A stretch of DNA of 42,500 nucleotides from Maridesulfovibrio sp. (lineage in GTDB: Bacteria; Desulfobacterota; Desulfovibrionia; Desulfovibrionales; Desulfovibrionaceae). Positions 40,545 through 42,500 of this stretch are shown in pieces. Each line of letters opens with the position of its first letter. Within the stretch, counting starts at the first letter, position 1. The notes under the pieces were generated by a model. The model saw nothing but the letters and a program-made list of their open reading frames with translations, was not told the DNA's origin and ran no database searches. The translations under genes and the position numbers were made by a program. Location of the stretch: positions 1-42,500 of the forward strand of contig NZ_OY762999.1 of the NCBI RefSeq assembly GCF_963666665.1. The letters run 5' to 3'.

Positions 40545-42032
40545 ATGAAAAAAATAATATTAATATGTGCGTTGTTGGCAGTTGTTTCCTGTGCTCCTCG
40601 CACGGGCATGCAAGATCAAAGTTTGCAAAATAATAATCTACAAACATTAAGTCCGGTTGAGTTGCGAATGGTAATCGCGGAAATGCCTAAGGGGGCGGAC
40701 CTGCATACTCATTTGTCCGGCATTCCGTATGCTGAAGATTATCTAAAGTGGGCGGCTGAGGATAACGCCTGTATCGTAAAGAGTAGCGGGAAAATTGTAG
40801 CAGGTCCTTGCGGTGATGGAACTCTTGCGGCCAAGGATGCATACTCTAATGCTAAAATATGGAATATGGCGGTAAGCGAGTTGTCAGTCAGGGAAAATAG
40901 GCGTGATAACCAGCTTTGGGGGCATGATCAGTTCTTTGGAGCTTTCGGAAAGATGGGTGTTGCTAAGTACAATACGGGGAGGTTGCTAGCTCACGCCGCT
41001 AAGCAGGCAGATAGAGATCATGTTCAATATCTGGAAGTTATGCTTTCAATGTATGGTCCAAAATCAAGTGATGAAAAGATTGTGAATAAAGCTTGGACCG
41101 GAAATTTCGCGGAGTCTCTTAAGAATCTGGAAGATTCGGATCTTTACGGTGATATCGAGGCTGTTGTTGAAAATATTAATAGCGCTGAAAAAGAGAAGTC
41201 CAGGATACTGGGAAAAGATCCGGCAAAGAAAGTGCATATTAAGTACATCAATCAGATTTCAAGAGGTAATGATCCTGCCAGTGTATTTGCCCAGTTGGCT
41301 TTTGCTTTCAAACTTGCACTTAGCGATTCACGAGTGGTGGGAATAAATCTGGTCGGTCCGGAAGATGGTCCTATTGCTATGCGTGACTATGAATTGCATA
41401 TGAAGATGGTAAGTTTCTTTGATTCCCGGTGGGGGCATAGTGTCCCGATTACTTTACATGCCGGAGAGCTGACCCCGGCTTTGGCAAATCCGGAGGGTCT
41501 TTCAAACCATATTGGCTTGATTGTTGACGATGTGAATGCGAGAAGAATTGGTCATGCCGTAGATCTCCCTTATGAAAAGGGGGCTGAAAGTCTGGTTAAA
41601 AAAATGAAGAAAAGACAGATGGCCATCGAAATTCTGCTGGGCAGTAATGATGCAATATTAAAAGTCAGCGGTAAGGAGCATCCGCTGCAGACATATTTAA
41701 AAGCAGGAGTGCCTGTTGTTTTGGCTTCAGATGATATGGGTATAGCCCGTTCGACTTTAACTGATGAATATGTACGGGCGGTTTTGGATCAGAAGCTGAC
41801 TTATCAGCAGTTGAAGGAAGCTGCTCGCAATTCCCTTGAGTACTCATTTTTGGATGGTGGGTCTCTATGGGTGAATAGAGCCTATGGTAATATGGTGAAA
41901 GCGTGCAGTGAATCTTCTGGAGTAAAGGACGAGTGCGATAAGTTCCTTTCTGGAAGTCCGAAAGCAGATCTGCAGTGGAATTTGGAAAAACAGTTTAAGG
42001 GATTTGAAAGTAAGTATCCTTATTTGAAGTAA
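40545..42032 (+). CDS. Lipoprotein adenosine deaminase-family hydrolase
   Basis: A 495-residue member of the adenosine/AMP deaminase amidohydrolase superfamily, predicted to be exported and lipid-anchored: signal residues 1-15 and lipobox VVSC with Cys16. Metal and catalytic motifs are present: His54 and His56 in KGADLHTHLSG, LHAGEL (His-Ala-Gly-Glu), RRIGHAVDL and LASDDMGIARS. The length and the insert between HTH and the rest resemble the secreted ADGF/ADA2-type enzymes more than cytosolic Add (about 335). A role in deaminating extracellular adenosine or a related nucleoside for purine and nitrogen salvage is inferred. The GC content is lower than in tmc. It stands alone between two terminator/hairpin elements. 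Confidence 0.83.
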   Translation: MKKIILICALLAVVSCAPRTGMQDQSLQNNNLQTLSPVELRMVIAEMPKGADLHTHLSGIPYAEDYLKWAAEDNACIVKSSGKIVAGPCGDGTLAAKDAYSNAKIWNMAVSELSVRENRRDNQLWGHDQFFGAFGKMGVAKYNTGRLLAHAAKQADRDHVQYLEVMLSMYGPKSSDEKIVNKAWTGNFAESLKNLEDSDLYGDIEAVVENINSAEKEKSRILGKDPAKKVHIKYINQISRGNDPASVFAQLAFAFKLALSDSRVVGINLVGPEDGPIAMRDYELHMKMVSFFDSRWGHSVPITLHAGELTPALANPEGLSNHIGLIVDDVNARRIGHAVDLPYEKGAESLVKKMKKRQMAIEILLGSNDAILKVSGKEHPLQTYLKAGVPVVLASDDMGIARSTLTDEYVRAVLDQKLTYQQLKEAARNSLEYSFLDGGSLWVNRAYGNMVKACSESSGVKDECDKFLSGSPKADLQWNLEKQFKGFESKYPYLK

Positions 42033-42047
42033 TTCAAGCTGTTAAGA

Positions 42048-42084
42048 TTGTGCTTATCCCGCGGCATCTGCGGGATAAGCACAA
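42048..42084. repeat. Long perfect hairpin after the deaminase gene
   Basis: TTGTGCTTATCCCGC (42048-42062) pairs perfectly over 15 bp with 42070-42084 across a 7-nt loop. There is no T-tract on either strand, so it is either a weak terminator or an RNA-stability/processing stem. It begins 15 bp after the stop codon. Confidence 0.7.
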
Positions 42085-42099
42085 TAATTCAAAAAGCGC

Positions 42100-42128
42100 T
42101 TGACCCCAAGCGTAGTTTTCCATAGAAC
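42100..42128 (+). promoter_or_regulatory. Tandem promoter P0
   Basis: TTGACC (42100-42105), exactly 17 bp, TAGAAC (42123-42128). It is the first of three promoter-like units at 104-106 bp intervals and shares with the others a CTGA-ending initiation segment 12 bases after the -10. A terminator begins right at its predicted start. Confidence 0.6.
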
Positions 42129-42135
42129 GTCTTTC

Positions 42136-42185
42136 CTCGGCTGATGACGGCCCTGAACGGGCGCAGCACAGCTGAGATTTTTTTT
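42136..42185 (+). terminator. Terminator immediately downstream of P0
   Basis: CTCGGCTG (42136-42143) pairs with CAGCTGAG (42169-42176), one G-U, enclosing a GCCC/GGGC hairpin, and is followed by eight T (42178-42185). It ends about 20 bp before P1. An RNA from P0 would be only about 50 nt long. Confidence 0.55.
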
Positions 42186-42205
42186 GACTGACCGGACATT
42201 AGCGG

Positions 42206-42234
42206 TTGACTTTCGAAACGGGATTACATAGTTT
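42206..42234 (+). promoter_or_regulatory. Tandem promoter P1
   Basis: TTGACT (42206-42211), exactly 17 bp, TAGTTT (42229-42234), followed by a CCGCGCTGA initiation segment. Its downstream AAAGCAAGG and AGATCATT blocks recur after P2. Confidence 0.7.
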
Positions 42235-42309
42235 CCCAATCCGCGCTGATCAAAAGCAAGGCACTGAGATCATTGAAAAAATATTTTGAGAGAACATCGA
42301 AATTAATGG

Positions 42310-42338
42310 TTGACAGGGACGGCGAGTTTGAATAATTT
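42310..42338 (+). promoter_or_regulatory. Tandem promoter P2
   Basis: TTGACA (42310-42315), exactly 17 bp, TAATTT (42333-42338), followed by CCGCACTGA. It lies 104 bp after P1, with an AT-rich upstream stretch like an UP element. The remaining 160 bp to the window edge hold no ORF and read as a leader; the transcribed gene lies beyond 42500 and is most likely an rRNA operon (inference). Confidence 0.72.
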
Positions 42339-42500
42339 GCCTCTCCGCACTGAGTGAAAGCAAGGTGTTAAGATCATTAAATAAATGAAAGTTTGAGACT
42401 CAAAGCTAAGCGCTTCGGATCGATTTTTAGAACACATTTTGGAGAGCGGGTATTCTGGACGAATCCTACCTTAATGAGTTCGGGGCAGAGCGAAGCATAC

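Noticed and set aside
42430..42460. Possible 16S rRNA start at the TTTTGGAGAG stretch
   Set aside because: The following bases do not continue as the conserved 16S 5' end; the rRNA gene, if present, lies beyond the window.
1..42500. CRISPR arrays, insertion sequences, prophage or tRNA-linked attachment sites
   Set aside because: No regularly spaced repeats, transposase or integrase ORFs or tRNA genes were seen on either strand.

Overview
The window reads as chromosomal DNA of a sulfate-reducing bacterium of the Desulfovibrionaceae. The main reasons are a complete tmcDCBA cluster (a transmembrane redox complex known from these sulfate reducers), a four-haem periplasmic cytochrome of the c3 type, and an aromatic-amino-acid supra-operon that enters the shikimate pathway by the archaeal-type route. 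That gene order matches, from memory, the one in Desulfovibrio vulgaris. Moderate GC would fit a marine lineage such as Maridesulfovibrio; the genus is an inference.

Layout. 1-8.0 kb, all on the minus strand: the 3'-truncated aspartase gene aspA, a membrane PAS/GGDEF cyclase, a RarD-like permease, an EAL phosphodiesterase with a C-terminal sensor region, and a sigma-54-driven amt-PII pair ending in a remarkable row of three perfect hairpins. 8.2-20.2 kb, plus strand: a leader with promoter, aromatic leader peptide and mutually exclusive antiterminator/terminator, then ADTH synthase, DHQ synthase II, pheA, aroA, tyrA, a terminator, a palindrome, and trpEGDCFBA. Together these make Phe, Tyr and Trp from the aspartate-semialdehyde-linked shikimate entry. 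20.3-23.5 kb: a methyltransferase, an AT-rich two-gene ATPase/Toprim (RloB/AbiL-like) probable defence module, and a GNAT acetyltransferase. 23.5-31.7 kb: a CpxAR/OmpR-like two-component system divergent from an RND efflux operon, with a perfect CpxR-type box between them. 31.7-36.3 kb: a degenerate HD-GYP protein divergent from an ADP-forming acyl-CoA synthetase and a P-loop/DRTGG protein. 36.3-40.4 kb: tmcDCBA, which links periplasmic cytochrome c3 electrons to a membrane cytochrome b and a cytoplasmic HdrD-like subunit. 40.5-42.0 kb: a lipoprotein adenosine-deaminase homologue. 42.1-42.5 kb: three tandem sigma-70 promoters about 105 bp apart pointing out of the window, the architecture expected upstream of a stable-RNA (rRNA) operon.

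The best candidates for something not previously annotated are the Phe/Tyr/Trp attenuator at 8277-8458, the triple-hairpin element at 6084-6185, and the triple promoter array at the right edge, whose first promoter runs straight into a terminator. No CRISPR array, insertion sequence, tRNA or rRNA gene was recognised inside the window.
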